Shown one piece after another: positions 18,064 through 26,268 of a DNA stretch of 46,346 nucleotides. How positions within the stretch are numbered: the first letter of the stretch is position 1; every line of letters begins with the position of its first letter. The position numbers were made by a program, and so were the translations under genes. This stretch comes from Pseudomonadota bacterium (lineage in GTDB: Bacteria; Pseudomonadota; Alphaproteobacteria; Acetobacterales; Acetobacteraceae): contig JAJZCG010000010.1 in the NCBI GenBank assembly GCA_021846225.1, forward strand, positions 1 to 46,346, in the 5' to 3' direction. Below the pieces are notes generated by a model, which had not been told where the DNA came from, searched no databases, and saw nothing but the letters and a program-made list of their open reading frames with translations.

Positions 18064-19705
18064 CCGGCACTGTGAATATCGTTACATCATCAACCTGCCG
18101 CGATGGCCAATGCAGCCTTGCCAGCACGGTCAGCATCGCCGCCGGGGTTCCGGGCCCGGCCACGACATATTGGGTGTTCGTTTGCTCGCAGAATTTAACG
18201 AAATTCGCGGGGAAATCCGCTCCCCACTCACTACCCAGCATCTGCCAGATGGCCTTGAAATGCTGCATCGCCTTGGGCGGAAAACCGAGATAGCCGCCCG
18301 TCTGGGTGAAGCCGAAATTATTTTCAGCCTGCCAGTAGGATGAGGGGCCGCTGATCCCGAAGGGAAGCAGCAGCAGGCGCGGGTTCGGCCCCAACTGAGC
18401 CTGGACTTCTTCCGGCGCAAAAAATTTTGATTCCGGAACTTTCATCCAGGGGTGAAACGCCGGGAGCAAGGCCAGGCAGGCCAGCGCACATAATGCGGCA
18501 CGACGCCTTCGTGATGGTTGCGTGCGCGCGCCGGACAGCCAGATGGCCGCGATGATTGCGGTGATGAGCGATACGAACAAGGCGAACCGCGCCGGCAGGG
18601 CCATGCCAAGCAACGGCAGATGCATAAAGAGAGCCCAGGGCAGGGAAATATTCGTAGGGTGCCCGGCGATCCATAATAACGGGCCAAAACTTGCGACCAG
18701 CAGAATGAGGAATAAGACAACGAGAAAGCGCCCGGTGGGGGTTTGCCATTGCCCTCTGGCAAAAAGCGCCAGAACCAGCAGCAGCGGAAGCCCGATATAG
18801 GCATCCTGCTCCTGCGCGCCGCCTGCCGCATTTGTTATATAAAGTGGAATGATGCTGGTTTTTCCGGGCAGAATGACGTTCAATGGGTCCGCGGCAAAGT
18901 AGTAAGGCCAAAGAGCAGGTAGATTGACCGTGCCGCGATGCAGAAACATCTGCCAGAGCAAAGGCGAAAGCGCGATGGCGACAATTGGCGCTGCCAATAA
19001 TCCGTCAATGAAAAGCCTCACTAATATGCCGCGCTGGGCCGGGATAAAAGAGAGCGCGAGCAGCCAGGCGATGCCGCCAAATATAAATATCATCGCAAAA
19101 ATTTCGATGCTGGTAAGAAACTCCGCAGCAAGACACAGCGACGCCAGCAAGACCGCGCGCAAGCGGCCGATTTTATCCTGCAACCGCAACACCACAACCC
19201 ACAACAGGGCCGGCACAAAACATGTGAAGCTCAGGTTCAGAACAGCAGAATCCTGCGCCATCTCATAGGTGGAAAAACCAAAGAGAAAGCCGCCGAGCAG
19301 CGCTGCCAGAGGGTCTTGCGCAAGAGCCAGGCAAAGCCGGTAGGCAAACCAGGCCGAGGCAACAGGGGCGATGATGATGACTAAATTATAGCTCACCCCG
19401 GGGCCGAACAGCAAAGTCACCGGCGCGCCAGCCAGCGCCAGCAAGGGAACCGGCGTTGCCCAGCTCAACGCCACACCCACCGGCTGCCAGAGAAGACTGG
19501 TGAAAAACGGATTCAGATGATGGGTCAGCGCATAAGGCATCCAAGCCATGAACCAGACAAAGATAAACGGGTCACTGCCATGCCCGGCCAGAAACCGCTG
19601 CGGGTTCACACCATGATCGACAACCAGAACCGCGAGGGCTGCGTATAGTCCCAAAGCGCCCAGATGCCAGCGCCAAACCGGGGGGTTGTGTTTTGTTTCA
19701 GTCAT
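18047..19705 (-). CDS. Multi-pass GT-C-like membrane protein (paralogue 2)
   Basis: A 552-aa paralogue of the following gene, with the same topology and shared blocks: GHGSDPFIFVWFM in the first loop, LLWQPVGVALSWATPVPLLALAG, GFLFGFSTYEMAQ, LPGKTS, LPWALFMHLPLLGMALPAR, LLLLPFGISGPSSYWQ and VVAGPGTP. The ATG is at 19705 with only a weak AGG upstream. It ends inside the start of paralogue 1 (17-bp overlap). Both genes are visibly less GC-rich than their neighbours, which could reflect the Ile/Phe-rich membrane segments or transfer. The function is inferred as a periplasmic glycosyltransferase using the GtrB product. Confidence 0.7.
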   Translation of the reverse strand: MTETKHNPPVWRWHLGALGLYAALAVLVVDHGVNPQRFLAGHGSDPFIFVWFMAWMPYALTHHLNPFFTSLLWQPVGVALSWATPVPLLALAGAPVTLLFGPGVSYNLVIIIAPVASAWFAYRLCLALAQDPLAALLGGFLFGFSTYEMAQDSAVLNLSFTCFVPALLWVVVLRLQDKIGRLRAVLLASLCLAAEFLTSIEIFAMIFIFGGIAWLLALSFIPAQRGILVRLFIDGLLAAPIVAIALSPLLWQMFLHRGTVNLPALWPYYFAADPLNVILPGKTSIIPLYITNAAGGAQEQDAYIGLPLLLVLALFARGQWQTPTGRFLVVLFLILLVASFGPLLWIAGHPTNISLPWALFMHLPLLGMALPARFALFVSLITAIIAAIWLSGARTQPSRRRRAALCALACLALLPAFHPWMKVPESKFFAPEEVQAQLGPNPRLLLLPFGISGPSSYWQAENNFGFTQTGGYLGFPPKAMQHFKAIWQMLGSEWGADFPANFVKFCEQTNTQYVVAGPGTPAAMLTVLARLHWPSRQVDDVTIFTVPGVGRG

Positions 19706-19782
19706 GCGCCTGGTCCGTTAGATACGACACCGCCTCTCACTTCAAGCGAAGAACGAGCCCCGCCCCGCACGGCGGCAGCTGT

Positions 19783-20679
19783 TCAGACCTTCGGGTCATT
19801 CAGCCCCGTGGCGCGGATGCGGGCGGCTTCTTCGTCCCAGCCGGGGCGCTCATTCACGCGCAGGAAGAGGTCTACCTTGGTTTCCAGCACCTTGGTCAGC
19901 TCCTTGCGGGCGCGCATGCCGATCTCCTTGATCCGCGCACCCTTGGCGCCGATGAGGATGGCCTTGTGGCTGGCCTTGGTGACGTAGATCACCGCGTCGA
20001 TCCGCACGCCTGATTTCTGCACCTTGAAGCTCTCGGTCTCGACCGTGGTGCCGTAGGGGACTTCGTCGCGGGTTTGCAAGAATATCTGCTCGCGCACGAT
20101 CTCTGCGGCGAGCAGGCGGTCCGGCAGGTCGGTCAGCTCGTCGTCAGGGTAGAGATGCGGGCCTGCGGGGAGTTTGGCGACGCAGAAATCCAGCAGCACC
20201 TCAAGCCCGTCGCCGGTGGCGGCCGAGATCATGAAGACCTGTTCAAAATCCGCCAGGGCGGCGAGGTCCTGCGTGAGCGGCAGGAGCTTCTGGCGGTCGA
20301 TCAGGTCTACCTTGTTGAGCACCAGGGAGAGTTTGCGCCCGGTGGCGGCGATCTGGCTGACAATTTCGCGCACGGCCGTGGTCAGCCCCTGCTTGGCGTC
20401 AACCAGCAGGAGCACATAATCAGCCTCGGTGGCGCCATCCCAGGCGGCGGCGACCATCGCGCGGTCCAGCCTGCGTTTGGGGGCGAAGATGCCCGGCGTG
20501 TCAACGAACAAAATCTGCGCCTCGCCGCGCGGCAGAATGCCCAGCACGCGGGCGCGCGTGGTTTGGGCCTTGGGCGTCACAATCGAGAGTTTGGCGCCGG
20601 TGAGGCGGTTGAGCAGGGTGGATTTGCCCGCATTCGGCGCGCCGATGAGGGCGATGAAGCCGCATCTACTTGTTGTCAT
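19783..20679 (-). CDS. era: Era GTPase
   Basis: A 298-aa GTPase that binds the 3' end of 16S rRNA during 30S assembly. G1 is GAPNAGKS at 13-20, the switch region is TPKAQTTRARVLGI, G3 is DTPG, G4 is NKVD and G5 is SAATG. The C-terminal KH domain has YVTKASHKAILIGAKGARIKEIG. The ATG overlaps the rnc stop (ATGA). It is the third gene of lepB-rnc-era, a conserved order in alphaproteobacteria; a 77-bp gap then leads to the GT-C paralogues. Confidence 0.97.
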   Translation of the reverse strand: MTTSRCGFIALIGAPNAGKSTLLNRLTGAKLSIVTPKAQTTRARVLGILPRGEAQILFVDTPGIFAPKRRLDRAMVAAAWDGATEADYVLLLVDAKQGLTTAVREIVSQIAATGRKLSLVLNKVDLIDRQKLLPLTQDLAALADFEQVFMISAATGDGLEVLLDFCVAKLPAGPHLYPDDELTDLPDRLLAAEIVREQIFLQTRDEVPYGTTVETESFKVQKSGVRIDAVIYVTKASHKAILIGAKGARIKEIGMRARKELTKVLETKVDLFLRVNERPGWDEEAARIRATGLNDPKV

Positions 20680-21347
20680 TCCGGTAAAACTCCCAATAAC
20701 GCCTGCGCCGCCGCCTGCTCCGCGGCGCGTTTGGAGCCTGCCTCGCCTCGTCCTGCCGCATCACCCACGCTTACTTTGATAACAAAATGCGGCGCATGCG
20801 AAGGACCGGACATTTCCACCACCTCATAGGCCGGCAACGGCAGGGCGCGCTTGAGCACCCATTCCTGCAAGGCCGTTTTTGGATCTTTCGGCGGAATGAA
20901 TTGTTTGTCCACCACATCCCCCATAACCCGGCGGATGAAATTACGCGAGGCGTCCAACCCGGCATCGAGGTAGAGCGCGCCGATGACCGCCTCCAGCGCG
21001 TCGGCCAGCACGGTGGCCTGGTTGCGCACGCCGCGCTTGGATTCACCCGCCGCGACGTTGAGCAGCGGCGCCAGGCCGTTATTTTGGGCGATTTCCGCCA
21101 GCGACGGCTTGGAGACAAGGGCCGCCATGCGCGGGCCGAGCTTGCCCTCCTGCTCGTTGGGAAAGCGCTCGATCAGCCATTCCGCCACGATCAGCCCCAG
21201 CACACGGTCACCGATGAACTCCAGCCGCTCATTGGAGCCGACCCCCTTGGCGCCGGCGGCGGAGCGGTGGGTCAACGCCTCGGCCAGAAGTTCCGGCCGG
21301 GCGAAACGGTGCCCCAGGAGCGTCTGGGCGTGGTCCAGCCGGTTCAA
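20676..21347 (-). CDS. rnc: Ribonuclease III
   Basis: A 223-aa double-strand RNA endonuclease for rRNA and mRNA processing. The catalytic domain has NERLEFIGDRVLGLIVAEWL, the signature region with the metal-binding acidic residues (Ile replaces the common Leu in EFLGD). The C-terminal dsRBD begins DPKTALQEWV and ends SKRAAEQAAAQALL. The start is TTG at 21347, overlapping the lepB stop as TTGA; no ATG or GTG is near the family N-terminus (LGHRFARPELLAEALTHRS). No clear Shine-Dalgarno precedes the TTG, so translation is probably by reinitiation after LepB. Confidence 0.95.
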   Translation of the reverse strand: MNRLDHAQTLLGHRFARPELLAEALTHRSAAGAKGVGSNERLEFIGDRVLGLIVAEWLIERFPNEQEGKLGPRMAALVSKPSLAEIAQNNGLAPLLNVAAGESKRGVRNQATVLADALEAVIGALYLDAGLDASRNFIRRVMGDVVDKQFIPPKDPKTALQEWVLKRALPLPAYEVVEMSGPSHAPHFVIKVSVGDAAGRGEAGSKRAAEQAAAQALLGVLPE

Positions 21348-22090
21348 GAGATTTTGTGGAACATCCGGTCCCAGCGGATTTCAGCCGGCCAGTACCAGAA
21401 TTCAAAGAAGGGATGCCGCAGGTCGATGGAGAAGAAGATCATGTCCGCCGGGCCGATGACGTTCTCCAGGGGGACATAGCCGACCGGGCCGTCCATGAAG
21501 CGCGAATCCTCGGAGTCGTCGCGGTTGTCGCCCATCATGAACAGATCCCCCGCCGGGACGGTATAGAGGGGGGTGTTGTTGGCGAAACCGCCGTCGGTCT
21601 CTTTCAGAATCGCGTGAGATTTGCCGTTCGGCAGGGTCTCTGTGTAGTCCTTCGCCTCCACCGGGCCGCCGGAGCTGGTGTCAGTATAGTTGCCAACGAA
21701 GGTGCGCGGCACGAGCTGGCCGTTGATGTAGAGCTGGCCGTCGGTGACCTGCACGGTATCACCCGGCAGGCCGATCACGCGCTTGATGAAATCCTCGTTA
21801 GGCAGGCCGGGCGGGCGGAACACCACCACCGCGCCGCGCGGCGGCAGCTTGCCCATGATGCGGCCGGAGAAAATATCCGGCGCGAAGGGGAAGGAGTAAT
21901 GCGAGTAGCCGTAGGCGAATTTGTTCACAAACAGATAGTCGCCAACCAGCAAAGTGGGGACCATGCTGCCCGAGGGGATGAAAAATGGTTCATAAAGAAA
22001 GGTGTGAATGCCTACCGCGATAAGCCCGGCATAGAAGATCGTCTTGAAGAATTCAGCTGCCGTGCCGGTTTTACTGTCGTGCCGCGCCAT
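21344..22090 (-). CDS. lepB: Signal peptidase I
   Basis: A 248-aa membrane protease that removes Sec signal peptides on the periplasmic face. It has a single N-terminal membrane anchor (about 14-33). The catalytic Ser42 is in IPSGSMVPTLLVGD and the general base Lys103 in NEDFIKRVIGLPGD; the later FMMGDNRDDSEDSR block is the family's third signature. ATG at 22090 (MARHDSKTG) is chosen. The frame is open far upstream, but that part is antisense to the carboxypeptidase gene. It heads lepB-rnc-era and is divergent from the dacA-like gene across 111 bp. Confidence 0.96.
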   Translation of the reverse strand: MARHDSKTGTAAEFFKTIFYAGLIAVGIHTFLYEPFFIPSGSMVPTLLVGDYLFVNKFAYGYSHYSFPFAPDIFSGRIMGKLPPRGAVVVFRPPGLPNEDFIKRVIGLPGDTVQVTDGQLYINGQLVPRTFVGNYTDTSSGGPVEAKDYTETLPNGKSHAILKETDGGFANNTPLYTVPAGDLFMMGDNRDDSEDSRFMDGPVGYVPLENVIGPADMIFFSIDLRHPFFEFWYWPAEIRWDRMFHKIS

Positions 22091-22201
22091 GTTTACGCCC
22101 AATCCGTTGAGTTGGCGCATCAAGCCCGGCGCTTGCGGCTTGTCAAGAAATCGGTGCAAAAGCCCTTCACTTGTCTGCCCCGCATGAAGAAAGAGCTGTG
22201 C

Positions 22202-23452
22202 ATGAAGAAATCGACCGGCATTTCCCTGATGGTTCTGAGCCTTGCCATGGGCGCCGCCCCGGCGCTGGCCAAAACACCGCATTACGGCGCGCATGCCGCG
22301 GCCCCGAATGCCCAGAACAAGGACACCGCGACGGCTGCGCCCTCCGGCCCGCCGCCGGTGCCCGATAGCCCGATCGCCGACAAGAACACCCCTACCCCGC
22401 CAACGCTGCCGCAGGCCACCGCCTATGTGCTGATGGATGCCGCGACCGGCGCGATTATGGCCGAGGCGGCGCCCAACCTGCAGGTGGCTCCGGCGAGCCT
22501 GACCAAGCTGATGACCGCGCACATCGCCTTCCAGGCGCTGCATGGCGGGTCGCTGAAGATGGATCAGGTGGTGCCGGTGAGCGCGGCCGCCTGGCATGCC
22601 GGCGGCTCCACCATGTTCATCGACACCACCAGCACGGTGACTGTGGACCAGCTGCTGCATGGGTTGATCATCGTCTCGGGCAATGACGCCGCCGTGGCCC
22701 TGGCCGAGCAGATTGCCGGCACGCAGGGCGCCTTCGTGCAGATCATGAACAAAGACGCCGCCGCGATGGGGATGACCAATACGGTCTTTACCAATGTGGA
22801 CGGGCTGCCCGACCCGGCCGAGCATACCAGCGCCATGGATGTTGCCATTCTCTCGCGCAATATCATCAAGGATGAGCCGGAGTTCCTGAACATCTCCAAG
22901 GAACAAAGCTACACGTACAACGGCATAACGCAGGCGAGCTGGAACCCGGTGCTGGCGCACGACCCGACGGTGGACGGGCTGAAAACCGGGCTGACGGATG
23001 CCTCCGGCCACTGCATCGACGCCACCGCGCAGCGCGGCGACATGCGGCTGATTGCCGTGGTGATGGGCGGGCCGACCTGGAGCGCCAGCACCGCCGCGAT
23101 TGAGGCGCTGCTGGACTACGGGCAGAAATTCTTCACTGACGAGAAAATCGCCACTGCCGGGCAGCAGCTGGCCACGCTGGCCAGCGGCGCGCTGAACACC
23201 GGCACCGTGCCGGTGGGCCCTGGAAAGGATATCACCCTTACCCTGCCCAGCGACGCCGCTACACGAATTGCCCATAACATTGTCTACACCGCCGATTTGA
23301 CGCCCGGCGCCACCAAGGGCGAGACGCTGGGGACGATTACCTATACGCTGGACGGCAAGACGCTTGCCACCGCCCCGGCGATTGCCCTGGCGGACGAAGC
23401 GCCCGCCAGTTTTGTCACCAAACTCAAACGCAAACTGAGCAAATACATATGA
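22202..23452 (+). CDS. dacA: D-alanyl-D-alanine carboxypeptidase (PBP5/6 family)
   Basis: A 416-aa penicillin-binding protein that trims the terminal D-Ala from peptidoglycan stem peptides in the periplasm. A signal peptide covers about residues 1-23 (ISLMVLSLAMGAAPALA), followed by a Pro/Ala-rich linker. The SxxK motif is S99-L-T-K102, SxN is S159-G-N161 and KTG is 261-263. A C-terminal beta domain and a basic tail (KLKRKLSKYI) may contact the membrane. ATG at 22202 follows AAGAG; ATG at 22184, six codons earlier, is possible. The stop overlaps the DUF3297 start (ATGA). Confidence 0.93.
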   Translation: MKKSTGISLMVLSLAMGAAPALAKTPHYGAHAAAPNAQNKDTATAAPSGPPPVPDSPIADKNTPTPPTLPQATAYVLMDAATGAIMAEAAPNLQVAPASLTKLMTAHIAFQALHGGSLKMDQVVPVSAAAWHAGGSTMFIDTTSTVTVDQLLHGLIIVSGNDAAVALAEQIAGTQGAFVQIMNKDAAAMGMTNTVFTNVDGLPDPAEHTSAMDVAILSRNIIKDEPEFLNISKEQSYTYNGITQASWNPVLAHDPTVDGLKTGLTDASGHCIDATAQRGDMRLIAVVMGGPTWSASTAAIEALLDYGQKFFTDEKIATAGQQLATLASGALNTGTVPVGPGKDITLTLPSDAATRIAHNIVYTADLTPGATKGETLGTITYTLDGKTLATAPAIALADEAPASFVTKLKRKLSKYI

Positions 23453-23697
23453 GCGATACGCCCCCCGACCATCTGAGCAACGACCCCAAATCGCCGTTCT
23501 TCAACGAGCCCGTGCTCGAGCGCGGCATCGGGATCCGTTTCAACGGAGTCGAGAAGACCAATGTTGAAGAATATTGTGCCAGCGAAGGCTGGGTCCGCGT
23601 TGCCGTGGGCAAGACCGTGGACCGGCACGGCAAACCGCTGACGATGCGGCTCAAAGGCAAGGTGGAAGCCTATTTCAAGGAAGCCGTCGCCGATTAA
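23449..23697 (+). CDS. DUF3297 family protein
   Basis: An 82-aa protein matching the small, highly conserved DUF3297 family by recall: it starts SDTPPDHLS and contains ERGIGIRFNGVEKTNVEEY and EGWVRVAVGKTVDRHGKPL. There is no signal peptide or membrane segment, so it should be cytosolic. The function is unknown. The ATG overlaps the carboxypeptidase stop (ATGA), so the pair is cotranscribed, and a strong hairpin follows the stop. Confidence 0.85.
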   Translation: MSDTPPDHLSNDPKSPFFNEPVLERGIGIRFNGVEKTNVEEYCASEGWVRVAVGKTVDRHGKPLTMRLKGKVEAYFKEAVAD

Positions 23698-23710
23698 GCG
23701 CCGGAAGGCG

Positions 23711-23742
23711 CCTCCGCGGGATTTCAAGCAAGCCCGCGGAGG
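23711..23742 (+). terminator. Hairpin terminator after DUF3297
   Basis: A perfect 10-bp stem, CCTCCGCGGG (23711-23720) and CCCGCGGAGG (23733-23742), encloses a 12-nt loop 13 bp past the stop codon. There is no T-run, so it may need Rho or serve as a 3'-end stabiliser. Confidence 0.6.
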
Positions 23743-23762
23743 TGTATCATTACGCCATCGGC

Positions 23763-23819
23763 ATGCATGATCGCGCTTTCGTGGAAGTGCCTGTTACCGA
23801 GGAGGCAGAGTTTAAATGA
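23763..23819 (+). CDS. Possible 18-codon leader ORF coupled to the HicA-like gene
   Basis: An ATG at 23763 opens MHDRAFVEVPVTEEAEFK and stops in an ATGA overlap with the HicA-like start at 23816. The GAGGAGG near its end doubles as the ribosome-binding site of the next gene. It has no visible ribosome-binding site of its own and no known homologue, so it may be chance. If translated, it could couple or modulate the downstream gene. Confidence 0.25.
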   Translation: MHDRAFVEVPVTEEAEFK

Positions 23820-24094
23820 ACCATAAGCACCGCAACACACTGCACGCGCTGTTCGCGCATCCGGTGAGCAGCAATATAGATCCGCGGCTGGTTTATGCCG
23901 TGATCGAGGGCCTGGGCGGGGAAGTGGCCCATGGCGGCAACGGCCATGTGAAGGTGAAGCTGAACGGCCATACGCATGGGTTTCATGACACGCAGCACGC
24001 GCTCTCCAAGGAGGAGGTCGTGGAAATGCGCAAGTTTCTGGAGGCGGCGGGGATTGATCCGGCGCGCGACTTCCCGCTCGAAGCCGGGGTGTGA
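23816..24094 (+). CDS. HicA-like (mRNA interferase fold) small protein
   Basis: A 92-aa protein resembling chromosomal HicA-family entries that start with NxKHRxTLxALFAxPV. It has the small double-stranded-RNA-binding-like fold pattern, with GGEVAHGGNGHVKVKLNG in place of the classical G-S-H-x-x-F catalytic strand; the His in GNGHVKV could be the catalytic one. AGGAGG lies about ten bases upstream of ATG 23816. No HicB antitoxin gene adjoins it, so it is either an orphan, a domesticated nucleic-acid-binding protein, or toxic only in a regulated setting. Confidence 0.65.
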   Translation: MNHKHRNTLHALFAHPVSSNIDPRLVYAVIEGLGGEVAHGGNGHVKVKLNGHTHGFHDTQHALSKEEVVEMRKFLEAAGIDPARDFPLEAGV

Positions 24095-24113
24095 GCGAAG
24101 CCCTGTCCGTTTT

Positions 24114-24734
24114 CTATTTTGGCCGGGACATGTCCAGCCGGGTCTGGGGTTGGATTTCAGCATAGGCTGTGGCCCCGCCAGCGCGAAGCAGGATGCCGGC
24201 GCCGAATGTGTCAAACACGCCGCCGGGGAGCAAAGCGGGGTCTATGTGAACCCCCACCACCTCGCCCAGCACCAGCCAGGACGGCACCAACACGCCGGCT
24301 GCGGATTTTAGCTGAACGATATCAGCCAGCTTGCACTCGAAATTAACCGGGCTCTCGGCCACGCGCGGCGGCGCGACCAGCCGTGAAGGCGCCTTGGTGA
24401 GACCTGCCTGGGCGAATTCATCAACACCATAAGGCACCGGGGCGCTGCTTTCATTCATCGCGGCGCCCAGGGCGCGGGTGGTGAGGTTCCACACGAACTC
24501 CCCGGTTTCCCGCACGTTGCGCAGCGAGTCCTTCGCGCCGATGCTGGAGAATCCGATGATCGGCGGGTGGTAGTTAAAGGCGGTGAAGAAACTGTAGGGC
24601 GCCAGATTCACCGAACCATCCGCGCCCTTGGTCGCGACCCAGCCGATTGGGCGCGGCCCCACGATGGCGTTGAACGGATCATGCGCCAAGCCATGGCCTG
24701 AGGCGGGTTCGTAGAAATATTTCTCGGCATCCAT
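24114..24734 (-). CDS. Flavin reductase-like FMN-binding protein
   Basis: About 206 aa, of the flavin reductase/DIM6-NTAB FMN-binding split-barrel family. Characteristic blocks are NAIVGPRPIGWVATKGADGSVNLAPYSFF, GFSSIGAKDSLRNVRETGEFVWNL and FECKLADIVQL. ATG at 24734 (MDAEKYFYEP) is preferred; the in-frame ATG at 24791 would overlap the preceding gene by 25 bp and adds a non-family N-terminus. It would reduce flavin with NAD(P)H or act as the reductase partner of a monooxygenase, but no such partner is nearby. It follows the first GGDEF-like gene by 32 bp on the same strand. Confidence 0.85.
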   Translation of the reverse strand: MDAEKYFYEPASGHGLAHDPFNAIVGPRPIGWVATKGADGSVNLAPYSFFTAFNYHPPIIGFSSIGAKDSLRNVRETGEFVWNLTTRALGAAMNESSAPVPYGVDEFAQAGLTKAPSRLVAPPRVAESPVNFECKLADIVQLKSAAGVLVPSWLVLGEVVGVHIDPALLPGGVFDTFGAGILLRAGGATAYAEIQPQTRLDMSRPK

Positions 24735-24766
24735 CGGCGCAGCATACCCCGGCCGGGCGGGCGCGA

Positions 24767-26116
24767 TCAACTCACGCGGTTTTTGCTCCAATATGTCAGA
24801 TCCAGCGCCTGGGGCGGGTTGTGGAAGTCATACAGGTCGCCGTTCAGGCTCAGATCAAATTTCACGACGCGGTTCCGGCCTTCGGTTTTGGCTTTGTCCA
24901 GCGCCTGGCCGGCGCGGCGCACCAGCTCTTGCGGGTTGTTGACATCCGCCAGGCTGGTGAAGGCCGCGACGCCGCAGCTGACCGTGAGGAAGCCGGAAGC
25001 AGTGCCTTCGTGGAGAATTTGCAGCGCTTGCACGGCTTCAAGAATGACGGTGGCGACACGCTCAGCGCCTTTATCATCAGCCAGCGGCAGCAGTACCGCG
25101 ATTTGCCCGCCCCGGTGGCGGGCCACGACATCCCCGGTGCGGCGGGGAATGGATTTGACCGCCTGCGCGACGCGGCGCAGGCAGGCATCACCCGCGATGC
25201 TGCCGTAGATCGTGTTGTAAGCGCGGAAATTGTCAATGTCGATGAGCGCCAACCCCAGCGGCAAGCCGCTGCGCACCGCGCGCTTGAATTCATGCACCAG
25301 GCTGAGATCGAACTGGCGGCGGTTGGAGAGGCCGGTGAGGTCGTCCTCAAGGGTGAGTTCACGCAAGGCCGTGCTGGCGTGCAGGGCGGCGGCGGTGGCC
25401 TCGCGCAGGCGGGCTTCGGCCTGATGCTGGGCTGTGACGTCCACCAGGACGCCGCAGACGGTGCCCGGCCCCACGGAGCGGCCGCTCATGATGACATGGC
25501 GCAACTCGCCATCGGCACGGCACAGGCGCAGCCTGAGTTCAAATTCGCCGCCTTCGGCCAGCGTGGTCAGGAGGGCGTTGGTGAGGGATTGGCGGTCATC
25601 GGCGTGAAAGCACGCCAGCACCACATCCAGCGAGGGGAGAAACGTGGCCGGGGCGGCGCCGTGAATGCGGTACATGGCGGCGGACCATTCGAACACCCTG
25701 CCCGCCAGATCCACCTGCCAGTGGCCAAACTGCGCCGTGGCTTCAGCCTGTTCCAGCGTCGCGCGGGAGGCCTTGGCGAGGGCTTTGGCCTGATCAATCT
25801 GCCGCTGCACGCCGCGCCCCATGGCACCTGCGAGCTGAGGTTTTATGCCCGCCAGCAAGACCCACAGGCCAATGCCCGCGACGAGCTGCCCGGCGGCGGC
25901 GGGCAAGACGAAAGCCGCTGCCCCGCCCCGCGCGAGGCCAAATAGCAGCAGCGCCTGCAAGCCTGCCGCTGCCGCGAGGACCGCAACGAGAAGCCAGCGG
26001 TGGATGCCCAGGACCAAGGCAGCGCGTGCGCGGAAGAGATAAAGCAGCGCCAAGGCGGCTGAAACATACGTCAGCGCGCTCATCAGTACGGTGAGTTCAG
26101 CTTGCCAGATTGCCAT
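24767..26116 (-). CDS. Membrane PAS-GGDEF protein with degenerate active site (RGGQI)
   Basis: About 449 aa: three or four N-terminal membrane helices (to about residue 90), a short coiled linker, a PAS domain (about 128-240, FGHWQVDLAGRVFEW to VLVDVTAQHQAE) and a GGDEF-type domain. The domain keeps DDLTGLSNRR and the metal residues of DIDNF, but the signature reads RGGQI (about 335-339) where active cyclases have GG(D/E)EF, and YNDxYG reads YNTIYG. It is therefore probably unable to make c-di-GMP and may bind GTP or act as a sensor or scaffold. ATG at 26116 has GGAGG nine bases upstream; an in-frame TTG at 26125 is rejected. It is the near paralogue of the next gene. Confidence 0.82.
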   Translation of the reverse strand: MAIWQAELTVLMSALTYVSAALALLYLFRARAALVLGIHRWLLVAVLAAAAGLQALLLFGLARGGAAAFVLPAAAGQLVAGIGLWVLLAGIKPQLAGAMGRGVQRQIDQAKALAKASRATLEQAEATAQFGHWQVDLAGRVFEWSAAMYRIHGAAPATFLPSLDVVLACFHADDRQSLTNALLTTLAEGGEFELRLRLCRADGELRHVIMSGRSVGPGTVCGVLVDVTAQHQAEARLREATAAALHASTALRELTLEDDLTGLSNRRQFDLSLVHEFKRAVRSGLPLGLALIDIDNFRAYNTIYGSIAGDACLRRVAQAVKSIPRRTGDVVARHRGGQIAVLLPLADDKGAERVATVILEAVQALQILHEGTASGFLTVSCGVAAFTSLADVNNPQELVRRAGQALDKAKTEGRNRVVKFDLSLNGDLYDFHNPPQALDLTYWSKNRVS

Positions 26117-26268
26117 TACGTTCAACCTCCAAGGCAGATTAGGCCCTGCGCCGCCAAATTACCGTGCCAGCGTCCCGTGCGGTGGTCCTGAACATTCAGG
26201 CCCAGCTCAGCGTAGGGCGCGAGAGTTTAACATTCCGCTAATCGGCCCTGATGTTAATCGGCCATGTT

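Noticed and set aside
16411-19705. Genomic island from lower GC of the GT-C pair
   Set aside because: No tRNA boundary, integrase or direct repeat; Phe/Ile-rich membrane proteins lower GC by themselves.
21356-22201. Upstream extension of the carboxypeptidase
   Set aside because: Antisense to lepB; the real protein begins with a signal peptide at 22202 (or 22184).
22091-23275. Upstream extension of lepB
   Set aside because: The open frame is antisense to the carboxypeptidase; the signal peptidase family begins at the short cytosolic tail from 22090.
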